Origin: VRUE01 sp963774555 | GTDB taxonomy: Bacteria > Actinomycetota > Thermoleophilia > Solirubrobacterales > 70-9 | Direction of reading: 5' to 3' | Assembly: GCA_963774555.1 (NCBI GenBank) | Contig: CAVZFL010000001.1 | Location: forward strand, 1,674,001-1,738,000 | DNA length: 64,000 bases | In this document: piece after piece, positions 55,477 through 61,677 of the stretch | Layout of the letters: each line of letters begins with the position of its first letter | Numbering within the stretch: the first letter of the stretch is position 1 | Program-made: the position numbers and the translations under genes | The notes under the pieces: model-generated | Seen by the model: only the letters and a program-made list of their open reading frames with translations | Database searches by the model: none | Told to the model about the DNA's origin: nothing

Positions 55477-56262
55477 GTGCAGGTGCTGCTGAAGACGCAC
55501 AGGTGGGGAGAGCCGGATCCAAGCAGCATCGTCTGCGTGCATGGCATTGCCCTGCACGGGGGGGTGTATGAGGACCTGGGTCAGCAGCTGGCTGCCCGCG
55601 GTCACTCGGTCGTCGCGGTCGATCTGCGTGGCCACGGCGATTCCGGCCGCGAGCCGCCCTGGGACACGCAGACCCACGTCGACGATCTGATCGAGACCCT
55701 CGACTCGCTCGCGGTCGAGCGTGTGACCTGGATCGGGCACAGCTTTGGCGGTCGCTTGGTGGCAGCCGCCGCGGCGCGTCTCGGTGGGCGAACCGAGCGG
55801 CTGACGATGCTCGATCCGGGGCTCGAGGTCGATCCGCAGCGGGCCCTGCGCAGCGCCGAAATAGAACGCCTCGACTGGAGCTTCGCCACCGTCGACGGCG
55901 CGCTCAACGCGCTGCTTTCAAACGAAGCGATGGTCGCGCCGCCCCGAGATGTGGTCGAGGCCTTCGTGCGCGGCGATGTGCGCAAGGGGCCGGACGGGCG
56001 CTTCCGCTTCAGCTTCAGCCCGGCCGCTGCCGTTGTGGCCTGGAGCGAGGTGACGTTGCCAGCCCCGCCGATCGCCGATTTGCCAACGCTGCTGGTCCGG
56101 GCCGAGGTGCCGCTGGTCGACGGAAGCGCCCTGGCGCGACGCTACGAGGACACCCTCGGCGACCGGCTGAGCACGGTCACCGTTCCCAACGGCCACAACG
56201 TCTTCTGGGAGGCGCCCGACGAGACGCTGGATGCAATCTCAGCTTTCCTCGACGAGCACTGA
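55477..56262 (+). CDS. Alpha/beta-fold hydrolase
   Basis: About 261 residues with the classic alpha/beta-hydrolase layout: VHGIALHGG (oxyanion loop, 21-29), DLRGHGDSG (49-57), nucleophile elbow GHSFGG with Ser89, and a late catalytic His in NGHNVFW. GTG 55477 is 7 nt after the PKS stop. An in-frame GTG at 55483 is better spaced (7 nt) from the purine-rich gggag at 55471-55475 and may be the true start. The gene is almost certainly cotranscribed with the PKS operon. It could edit or hydrolyse intermediates or products, but its sequence looks like a general hydrolase/epoxide-hydrolase-type protein rather than a standard type II thioesterase. Its substrate is unknown. Confidence 0.85.
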   Translation: MQVLLKTHRWGEPDPSSIVCVHGIALHGGVYEDLGQQLAARGHSVVAVDLRGHGDSGREPPWDTQTHVDDLIETLDSLAVERVTWIGHSFGGRLVAAAAARLGGRTERLTMLDPGLEVDPQRALRSAEIERLDWSFATVDGALNALLSNEAMVAPPRDVVEAFVRGDVRKGPDGRFRFSFSPAAAVVAWSEVTLPAPPIADLPTLLVRAEVPLVDGSALARRYEDTLGDRLSTVTVPNGHNVFWEAPDETLDAISAFLDEH

Positions 56263-56318
56263 CGCCATCCCGGTAGGTGTCTTAGTGCTCCTGGTCATAA
56301 GTTCCGCCGCGAATCGCG

Positions 56319-56364
56319 CGCATCCGACATTGACCACAGTGGGGTGGGGTCAATGTCGGATGCG
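56319..56364. repeat. Perfect 17-bp inverted repeat at the 3' border of the PKS cluster
   Basis: Arms 56319-56335 and 56348-56364 (core gcatccgacattgacc) are perfectly complementary around a 12-base loop. No T-run follows on either strand, so it is a weak candidate for a simple terminator. It sits directly between the end of the PKS operon and a decayed minus-strand ORF tail, and could be an insertion-sequence end. Confidence 0.75.
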
Positions 56365-56375
56365 GTCCGCCCCGG

Positions 56376-56480
56376 TCATGCGGCGAGACGCAGCTGAGGC
56401 TCACGGGGGCTGAGTCGCTCCATCAGCTCAGCGAGGTCGGCTCGGGTGAAGTTCCAGTTCGCCTTGTCCCGACGACTCCT
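56376..56480 (-). pseudogene. 34-codon ORF tail, possibly a transposase remnant
   Basis: On the minus strand, between an in-frame stop at 56481-56483 and TGA at 56376, the codons read DKANWNFTRADLAELMERL and end LRLAA. The residue mix and codon use look like real protein, and the stop lies 11 bp before the inverted repeat. I do not recognise the family. A remnant of a mobile-element gene is a guess from context. Confidence 0.3.
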
Positions 56481-56512
56481 TCAAGCGTGACGGGATTTCT
56501 GACCGGCAGCAC

Positions 56513-57208
56513 TTAGCGCCCCGGCCCTGCCTCGCATTCGTGCGAGCGGCCGACCCCTGGCCCGCCGTCGCAGTAGTCCTCGCCGCTGCCGCCGTACAGC
56601 TGATCGGCGGCTGGCCCGCCGATCAGGCGGTCATCGCCGGCTTCGCCGTGGCAGCCGTCCTGGCCGCCGCCCATTTCGCAGATGTCGTCACCCGGCCCGC
56701 CCCAGCAGCCGTCGCTGCCGCTGCTGGCTTTGCAGTAGTCGTTGCCGGGGCCGCCGACGCAGTCGGTGTTGTCCGGCCCGGTGATGCAGACGTCGTTCCC
56801 CGGGCCGCCGACGCAGCGGTTGCGGCGCGCTCCCTGCGGGTAGCAGGTGTCGGGCTCGGCGTTGCCGATCAGCTTGTCCGAGCCGCCGCCCAGGTAGGCG
56901 GTGAGCGGCACCGGCAGCGGGTCGAGCACTTCGACCTTGTCGTCGGCGGCTCCCATTTCGACCGTTACCGAGCCGGCTTCGCTGAGGCTGCAGGTGGCGG
57001 CGTTGCGGCCCCGGGTGAGCCGGCAGCCGACCGGCGCGGCGCGGGCCAGGTAGCCGTTGACGAAGAGCTGGGACCCGCTCACGGTGAGGCGCAGGTGCGA
57101 GCCCGAGGCGGCACCGCGGACGATCACGCCGCTTTGCGGCGAGGCGGCGCTGCCTCCGCCTAGGAGGAGGACCGCCGCAGCGGCAAGCAGGGGCAGGGCG
57201 CGCCGCAC
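56513..57208 (-). CDS. Secreted Cys-rich RTX-like (GGxGxD repeat) protein
   Basis: 231 residues from a GTG start. Residues 1-22 are a signal peptide (RRALPLLAAAAVLLLGGG, then SAA). The middle part is a beta-rich domain, and residues 105-225 hold hemolysin-type calcium-binding nonapeptides such as GGPGNDVC, GGPGNDYC, GGPGDDIC, GEAGDDRL and GGSGEDYC. Several repeats carry a Cys at a fixed place, unlike textbook RTX repeats, which suggests disulphide-stapled calcium turns outside the cell. The start is only 3 bp after the STAS gene, so the two are likely one transcript. A structural or adhesive surface role is possible, but function is not known. Confidence 0.8.
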   Translation of the reverse strand: MRRALPLLAAAAVLLLGGGSAASPQSGVIVRGAASGSHLRLTVSGSQLFVNGYLARAAPVGCRLTRGRNAATCSLSEAGSVTVEMGAADDKVEVLDPLPVPLTAYLGGGSDKLIGNAEPDTCYPQGARRNRCVGGPGNDVCITGPDNTDCVGGPGNDYCKASSGSDGCWGGPGDDICEMGGGQDGCHGEAGDDRLIGGPAADQLYGGSGEDYCDGGPGVGRSHECEAGPGR

Positions 57209-57211
57209 TTC

Positions 57212-57595
57212 TCAGCCGCGCAGGCCGGCGAGCGCGTCCCGGCGGCTCTCGTGGGTGGGAATGGTCGAGTCGAGGCCGGTGATGTCGAGCACCCGCTCGA
57301 CCTGATCGCCGACGCCGCAGATCGCGAAGCCGCCGCCCTCGCCGAGCCTCTGCCAGGCCCGCACGAGCAGGGCGATCCCGGTCGAATCGATGAACTCACA
57401 GCGGCCGAGGTCGATCAGGAGCCGGGCGTCGGGCGCAGCCAGTGGCGCCTCCAGCTCTCGCTCCAGCTGGGCCGCCGTATTCATGTCGAGCTCTCCCTCG
57501 ATTGCGATCACGAGGGCGCCGGCCTCCTGCTCAGTGCGGACTTTGAACGGCGCGGGCGACACGGCCCGCGATGGTACTGGAGGCCCGCCGCGCAT
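57212..57595 (-). CDS. STAS-domain anti-sigma factor antagonist (anti-anti-sigma factor)
   Basis: 127 residues. The STAS core is at about 18-120, with LLIDLGRCEFIDSTGIALLV; Ser71 in DSTG is the residue that anti-sigma kinases of the SpoIIAB/RsbW family phosphorylate. Unphosphorylated, such proteins bind the anti-sigma factor and free a stress or development sigma factor. ATG 57595 gives a 16-residue lead; a GTG at V12 (VSPAPFKV) is an alternative start closer to the domain. No kinase or sigma gene is next to it. It is followed directly by the Cys-rich RTX-like gene. Confidence 0.88.
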   Translation of the reverse strand: MRGGPPVPSRAVSPAPFKVRTEQEAGALVIAIEGELDMNTAAQLERELEAPLAAPDARLLIDLGRCEFIDSTGIALLVRAWQRLGEGGGFAICGVGDQVERVLDITGLDSTIPTHESRRDALAGLRG

Positions 57596-57793
57596 TCCCG
57601 GGCCGGCCCAGACCCACGAGTACCGAATCGAGGCGAAACGAGGCCCAATTCCACCGCGGTCTTCCCCTTGATGGCAGAGCGCGCGCTGCGCGCGATCGGG
57701 TCGCGTCAGTCGGGGCTCTATCGCCTGGAGCCCGTGTCAGCAGGTTGCATGGGCCCGGCTAATCTGGCCGAGACCGGCCGGGCCCGTGCGAAA
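57596..57793. other. Intergenic stretch with no recognised feature
   Basis: 198 bp between the STAS gene and the small winged-helix-like gene. It must hold the promoter of the STAS gene on the minus strand and the 3' end of the regulator pair. I see no convincing -10/-35 pair, RNA gene or terminator. Confidence 0.5.
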
Positions 57794-58063
57794 TCAGCGC
57801 TCGAGCAGCTGGTCGAAGCGCAGCGCCGCCCGGGTCGGCAGCACGAAGGACTCGCTGCGGTGCAGCAGGCCGGCCGCGGTCAGGTCGTAGACCGCCCGCT
57901 CGACCGCGTCGTCGTCGGCGAAAGCGCCCTCGCCACCAAGCTCCCGCTTCAGCTCGGCGAGGGTGATGGCGGTTGGGTGCAGGGCGAGCACCTGCTGCAG
58001 GAGCGCGGACTCGGTTGCCGCGTCCTGCGCCTCGGTGCTGCGGATCTGGTCCTTGTGGTTCAC
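57794..58063 (-). CDS. Small winged-helix-like protein
   Basis: 89 residues from GTG 58063. The pattern of short helices (LLQQVLALHPTAITLAELKREL), a DDDAVERAVYDLTAAGLLHR helix and a wing-like SESFVLPT strand resembles a winged-helix DNA-binding domain. It starts 23 bp after the ArsR-type gene and is probably cotranscribed with it. The pair may act together or be paralogous. No function is known. Confidence 0.6.
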   Translation of the reverse strand: MNHKDQIRSTEAQDAATESALLQQVLALHPTAITLAELKRELGGEGAFADDDAVERAVYDLTAAGLLHRSESFVLPTRAALRFDQLLER

Positions 58064-58086
58064 GGCCTGCCCCTATAAGGGTCTGC

Positions 58087-58422
58087 TCAGCCTTTCTCTT
58101 CCCCCTGCGCCCTCTTTTTCTTCGCCCGACCCTCCGGTGCCTTCAGCGCCTGGCGCGCCCATCCGGCCTTCACCGTCGGCCGGTAGAAGTGCTGGGTCGA
58201 GCCCCGCACCCGCTCGGTGCGGACCATCTCGATCGCCTTGCATTCGGCCAGCACGCGGACGTGGTAGCTGAGCGCGCTGAGCGGCTCCGAGAGGGCTTTA
58301 GAGAGCCGTCGCGGGCTGGTCTCGCCTTCTTTGGCGATCATCGTGCGCAGGATCTGCCGCCGTAGCGGGTGTCCCAGCGCGGTGAACAGGTCATTTGGTT
58401 TCGATCTGCTTCTGGTTGCCAT
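58087..58422 (-). CDS. ArsR-type winged-helix transcriptional regulator
   Basis: 111 residues. It opens with DLFTALGHPLRRQILRTMI, the usual ArsR-like first helices, followed by the recognition region LSKALSEPLSALSYHVRVLA and a wing with STQHFYRP. No metal-binding Cys pair is present, so a metal sensor of the classical ArsR kind is unlikely. The C-terminus is a Lys/Arg-rich tail (RAKKKRAQGEEKG). A good promoter lies 10 to 38 bp upstream, and autoregulation is typical for the family. Confidence 0.85.
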   Translation of the reverse strand: MATRSRSKPNDLFTALGHPLRRQILRTMIAKEGETSPRRLSKALSEPLSALSYHVRVLAECKAIEMVRTERVRGSTQHFYRPTVKAGWARQALKAPEGRAKKKRAQGEEKG

Positions 58423-58431
58423 CTAGCGGGC

Positions 58432-58460
58432 AATATAGAGCAAACGAAATCTATTGTCTG
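58432..58460 (-). promoter_or_regulatory. Promoter of the ArsR-type gene
   Basis: Read on the minus strand: -35 CAGACA (58460-58455), a 17-bp spacer, -10 TATATT (58437-58432), then the ATG at 58422. Spacing and the AT-rich hexamer stand out in GC-rich DNA. The expected start site is only a few bases before the ATG, so the leader is very short. Confidence 0.65.
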
Positions 58461-58494
58461 TAGGCTCTCTGTCTGCGCTACTTATCGGAGTCGG

Positions 58495-60390
58495 CTACGC
58501 GTCCTCGCGGACGCCGCCCATCTCGGTGAAGACCGCGGTCGTGCCACCGTCCTCGCGCTGCTCGTCGGCGATCACGTGCGAGACCGCGTTGATCAGCGCC
58601 AGGTGGGTGAAGGCCTGGGGGAAGTTGCCGAGGTGGCGCCCGCTCGGCGCGTCGAGCTCCTCGGCGAAGAGGTCGAGCCAGCCGGCCGACTCGAGCAGGC
58701 GCTCGCAGAGCGCCCGTGCCGCCGCCCGCTCGCCGATCTCCGAGAGGGCGGAGACCAGCCAGAAGGAGCAGATCAGGAAGGTGCCCTCCTCGCCGCTGAG
58801 GCCGTCGTCGGTTTCGTCGACCTTGTAGCGGAGCACCAGCCCGTGTTCGGTCAGGTCGGCGGCGATCGCCTCGACCGTCGCCCGGACGCGCGGGTCGTCG
58901 GCCGGCAGGAAGCGCAGCAGCGGGATCAGCAGGGTCGAGGCGTCGAGCGCGTCGGTCTCGTAGTGCTGGCGGAAGACCCCGTCGCGGACGCCGCGCTCGA
59001 GGATCTCGGCCTTCATCCCGTCCGCCGTGCGCCCCCACTCCTCGGCGACCTCCTCGAAGCCGAGGCTGCGGGCGAGCCGGGTGCCGCGGTCGACCGCGAC
59101 CCAGATCATCAGCTTCGAGGAGACGTAGTGCTGGGGCTCGCCGCGCGACTCCCAGATCCCCTGGTCGGGGTGCTCCCAGGCGGCGATCGCCGCTTCCACC
59201 TGGTGGCGGATCAGCTGCCGGTCAGTCGGCGTGCCGGTGCCGCGCAGCGCCTTCTCGTGCAGGTAGATCGAGTCGAGCAGGGCGCCCCAGACGTCGTTCT
59301 GGCGCTGGTCATAGGCGCCGTTGCCGATCCGCACCGGGCTGGCGCCGCCGTAGCCGCTGAGGTGGTCGAGCGTGCTCTCGGTGAGGTCCTTCTCGCCGCC
59401 GATCCCGTACATGATCTGCAGGTCGGGGTCGTCCTTGCAGACGTCGAGGATGAAGCGCATGAAGTCGCGCGCCTCCTGGTTGAAGCCGAGCGTGTGCAGG
59501 GCCCAGAGGCTGAAGGTCGAGTCGCGGATCCAGCTGTAGCGGTAGTCCCAGTTGCGTTCGCCGCCGGGGGTCTCCGGCAGCGAGGTCGTCGGCGCGGCGA
59601 CGATCGCCCCGCTCGGCGTGTAGGTGAGGCCCTTGAGGACGAGGGCCGAGCGCTGCAGGTGGATGCGCCAAGGGTGGTCGGGAAAGTCGCCGGCACGCAG
59701 CCAGCGGCGCCAGAACTCTTCGGTCGAGTCGAGCCGCTCCAGCGCCTCCGGCGCGCTGCGCGGCCCGCCCAGGTCGCCCTCGGCCCAGGTGACGGCGCAG
59801 AAGCCGGTCTCGTCCTCGCGCAGGCGCATGCGGCCGCGGGCGACGCCGCCGGAGATCGTCAGCTCCATGTCGGTGCCGAGGCGCAGCTCGGTCCCGTCGG
59901 CGGCGCGGGCGCTCGCTTCGCCCAGTCCACCTCCGCTCCAGCTTGCCTCCTCGGCGCCGTAGGCGAAGCGCGGCAGGCACTCCATCTCCATCTCGACCTC
60001 GCCGTCGAGGCAGGTCATCAGCCGCAGCAGCGAGTGGTCGGACTCGTGTTCCGTGCCGGGCCGGCCGCGCTCGCCGCCCTCCGGCGCCCACTCGCCGATC
60101 GAGAGCAGGTCGTGGACGACGACCCAGCCCGTGTCCGTCACCCAGGTCGTCTCGATCACCAGCGTGCCCGGCTCGTAGCGGCGGCTGATCGGAACGATCA
60201 CGCCGCGCGGGGAGAGCTTGAAGTGGCCGGCGCCGCGGTCGAGCAGCGCCGCGAAGGCGCTCGGGGAGTCGAAGCGGGGCAGGCAGAGCCACTCGACCGC
60301 GCCGTCGTAGGAGACCAGGGCGCTGGTGTGGCAGTCGGAGAGGAAGCCGTAGCCGCCGATCGGGGGAAAGCGGGGGTCGACGGCGCTCAT
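58495..60390 (-). CDS. Glycoside hydrolase family 15 protein (glucoamylase/trehalase-like)
   Basis: 631 residues from ATG 60390 (MSAVDPRFPPIGGYGFLSDC); upstream in-frame ATGs would add residues unlike the family. It opens with the GH15-type N-terminal beta-sandwich signature (PIGGYGFLSDCHTSALV, then GAVEWLCLPRFDSPSAF). The (alpha/alpha)6 barrel follows with WDYRYSWIRDSTFSLWAL, the probable acid Glu in GIWESRGEPQHY and the probable base Glu in EEGTFLICSFW. There is no signal peptide, so it acts in the cytoplasm, probably on trehalose or alpha-glucans. It is divergent from ctaG, with an inverted repeat between them. Confidence 0.9.
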   Translation of the reverse strand: MSAVDPRFPPIGGYGFLSDCHTSALVSYDGAVEWLCLPRFDSPSAFAALLDRGAGHFKLSPRGVIVPISRRYEPGTLVIETTWVTDTGWVVVHDLLSIGEWAPEGGERGRPGTEHESDHSLLRLMTCLDGEVEMEMECLPRFAYGAEEASWSGGGLGEASARAADGTELRLGTDMELTISGGVARGRMRLREDETGFCAVTWAEGDLGGPRSAPEALERLDSTEEFWRRWLRAGDFPDHPWRIHLQRSALVLKGLTYTPSGAIVAAPTTSLPETPGGERNWDYRYSWIRDSTFSLWALHTLGFNQEARDFMRFILDVCKDDPDLQIMYGIGGEKDLTESTLDHLSGYGGASPVRIGNGAYDQRQNDVWGALLDSIYLHEKALRGTGTPTDRQLIRHQVEAAIAAWEHPDQGIWESRGEPQHYVSSKLMIWVAVDRGTRLARSLGFEEVAEEWGRTADGMKAEILERGVRDGVFRQHYETDALDASTLLIPLLRFLPADDPRVRATVEAIAADLTEHGLVLRYKVDETDDGLSGEEGTFLICSFWLVSALSEIGERAAARALCERLLESAGWLDLFAEELDAPSGRHLGNFPQAFTHLALINAVSHVIADEQREDGGTTAVFTEMGGVREDA

Positions 60391-60403
60391 CGCACAGGTT
60401 CGC

Positions 60404-60455
60404 GGGCCAATCCCCACGGATTCGAGCCCCCGGAAGTCACCGTGGCGATTGGCCC
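60404..60455. repeat. Inverted repeat in the GH15/ctaG divergent promoter region
   Basis: Arms 60404-60419 (gggccaatccccacgg) and 60440-60455 match over 16 bp with one mismatch around a 20-bp loop. The position between divergent genes suits an operator or a shared regulatory site. It also covers the alternative TTG start of ctaG at 60449, which favours the later start. Confidence 0.6.
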
Positions 60456-60481
60456 ACTCACAGAGATGCCAAGCTACCAAC

Positions 60482-61402
60482 GTGAGCCCCCTGATCGCCC
60501 ACGTCGCCGGTGCCTTCGCCCCGGTCGAGGTCTTCCCGATCACGATCGGCGGCGTCGCCTACTGGGCCAGGGTGAGGAGCCTCGCCTGGGACGGCCGCTC
60601 GGTGCCGCTCTGGCGCCAGCTCTGCTTCGGCAGCGGTCTGACCCTGATCGCGATCGCCCTCTTCAGCCCGATCGGGCACGTCGCCGAGGAGCTGGTGATC
60701 GCCCACATGGTCGAGCACCTACTGATCGGCGACATCGCCTCGCTGCTGCTCGTCCTCGGCCTGACCAAATCGATCCTGCAGCCACTGCTGGCGATCCGCG
60801 TCTTCAACCGGCTCCAGGTCCTCACCCATCCCCTCGTCGCATTTCCGCTCTGGATCGCCAACTTCTACCTCTGGCACGTGCCGGCCCTGTACGACGCGGC
60901 CTACGGCACGGCCCCCGTGCACGCGCTCGAGCACACCTGCTTCCTCTTCTTCGGCTGTCTGATGTGGATGCCGATCTTCGGCCCGCTGCCGAAGCCGCAG
61001 TGGTTCACGGCGGGGTGGAAGGTCGGTTACGTGATCGCCGTCCGCTTCAGCGGCGCCGCCCTCGCCAACGTGCTGATGTGGTCGGGCACGGTGCTCTACC
61101 CGGTCTACGGTCGCGGCGAGCACTACTGGGGGATCACCCCGGTCGCCGACCAGAGCACGGCAGGGGTGATCATGATGATCGAGGGGACCTTCCTCGCCCT
61201 CGGCCTGCTCGCCTGGGTTTTCTTTGAGGTGGCGCGGGAAGGGACCGAGAAGCAGCGCCTGCTCGACCTCGCCCACGACCGCGGCGTCGCCCTCGACGAG
61301 CGCCGCGCCCAGCGCGCCGTCGCCGCCGGCCACGGCGCCCTGCTGGAAGAACGAATCGTCGCCGAGGGCGGAGGAGGAGCCGAGCGTGTTCCCGCTCACT
61401 AA
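60482..61402 (+). CDS. ctaG: Cytochrome c oxidase assembly factor, CtaG (caa3-type) family
   Basis: A polytopic membrane protein of 306 residues from GTG 60482 (317 from TTG 60449). Helices include FGSGLTLIAIALFSPIG, LLIGDIASLLLVLGL, FPLWIANFYLWHVPAL, CFLFFGCLMWMPIF and GVIMMIEGTFLALGLLAWVF. Family-type His motifs are HMVEHLL, LWHVPALYD and HALEHTCFLF. The family helps copper insertion into caa3-type oxidases in the cytoplasmic membrane. The start is uncertain; GTG is preferred because TTG lies inside an inverted repeat. A 39-residue ORF overlaps its last 17 bp. Confidence 0.85.
   Translation: MSPLIAHVAGAFAPVEVFPITIGGVAYWARVRSLAWDGRSVPLWRQLCFGSGLTLIAIALFSPIGHVAEELVIAHMVEHLLIGDIASLLLVLGLTKSILQPLLAIRVFNRLQVLTHPLVAFPLWIANFYLWHVPALYDAAYGTAPVHALEHTCFLFFGCLMWMPIFGPLPKPQWFTAGWKVGYVIAVRFSGAALANVLMWSGTVLYPVYGRGEHYWGITPVADQSTAGVIMMIEGTFLALGLLAWVFFEVAREGTEKQRLLDLAHDRGVALDERRAQRAVAAGHGALLEERIVAEGGGGAERVPAH
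61370..61379 (+). promoter_or_regulatory. Strong ribosome binding site inside the ctaG 3' end
   Basis: ggaggaggag at 61370-61379, with its GGAGG ending 8 nt before GTG 61386. In a window where clear Shine-Dalgarno sites are rare, this supports the small ORF that follows. Confidence 0.65.
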
Positions 61403-61505
61403 GGCAAGGGCCTGGTTGGTCACCGGCCCCCTGGGCCGCGGCCTAGCCTTCGCCATCGACTTCGCCGCCGCCCTGCGCACCATGCTCACCCAGCGCCACC
61501 CCTAA
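61386..61505 (+). CDS. Small membrane peptide coupled to ctaG (39 residues)
   Basis: GTG 61386 overlaps the last 17 bp of ctaG and ends at TAA 61505. The peptide reads FPLTKARAWLVTGPLGRGLA, then FAIDFAAALRTML: a basic start, then one likely membrane helix. The strong ribosome binding site and the overlap indicate translational coupling. It may assist CtaG or the oxidase, as small subunits often do, but I cannot name a family. Confidence 0.55.
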   Translation: MFPLTKARAWLVTGPLGRGLAFAIDFAAALRTMLTQRHP

Positions 61506-61541
61506 CCCCACCCCCAGGTCCCACCCCTAATCCCACCCCCG

Positions 61542-61586
61542 GGTGCAACGCTTTGTCCCCCTGCGAGGGGCAAAGCGCGTTGCACC
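61542..61586. repeat. 45-bp palindrome, copy 1
   Basis: ggtgcaacg and cgttgcacc arms enclose ctttgtcccc and ggggcaaag, giving a long hairpin with a 2-base bulge. A close relative begins exactly 61 bp later. Confidence 0.8.
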
Positions 61587-61602
61587 TCGCCACGCCACCA
61601 CC

Positions 61603-61647
61603 GGTGCAACGTTTTGTCCCCCCGCCGAGGGGACAACGCGTTGCACC
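61603..61647. repeat. 45-bp palindrome, copy 2
   Basis: Same 9-bp arms as copy 1 with gttttgtcccc and ggggacaac inside. It ends 30 bp before the TTG start of tig, so it lies in the upstream region or leader of tig. Confidence 0.8.
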
Positions 61648-61677
61648 CGGGCTCGATTCGTCTAGGGTCCGCCGTTC

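Noticed and set aside
56319..56364. Rho-independent terminator for the PKS operon
   Set aside because: The hairpin is perfect but has no following T-run on either strand; an element end seems as likely.
56540..57163. Ala/Val-rich plus-strand frame opposite the RTX-like gene
   Set aside because: Antisense shadow of Gly/Asp/Cys repeats; the minus strand has a signal peptide and clear repeats.
57596..57793. tRNA or small RNA in the intergenic gap
   Set aside because: No cloverleaf arms or T-loop motif were found.
58369..61227. 952-codon plus-strand frame antisense to the GH15 gene
   Set aside because: The minus strand holds a well-conserved GH15 protein; the plus frame is Arg/Asp-rich shadow sequence that also runs across the divergent promoter.
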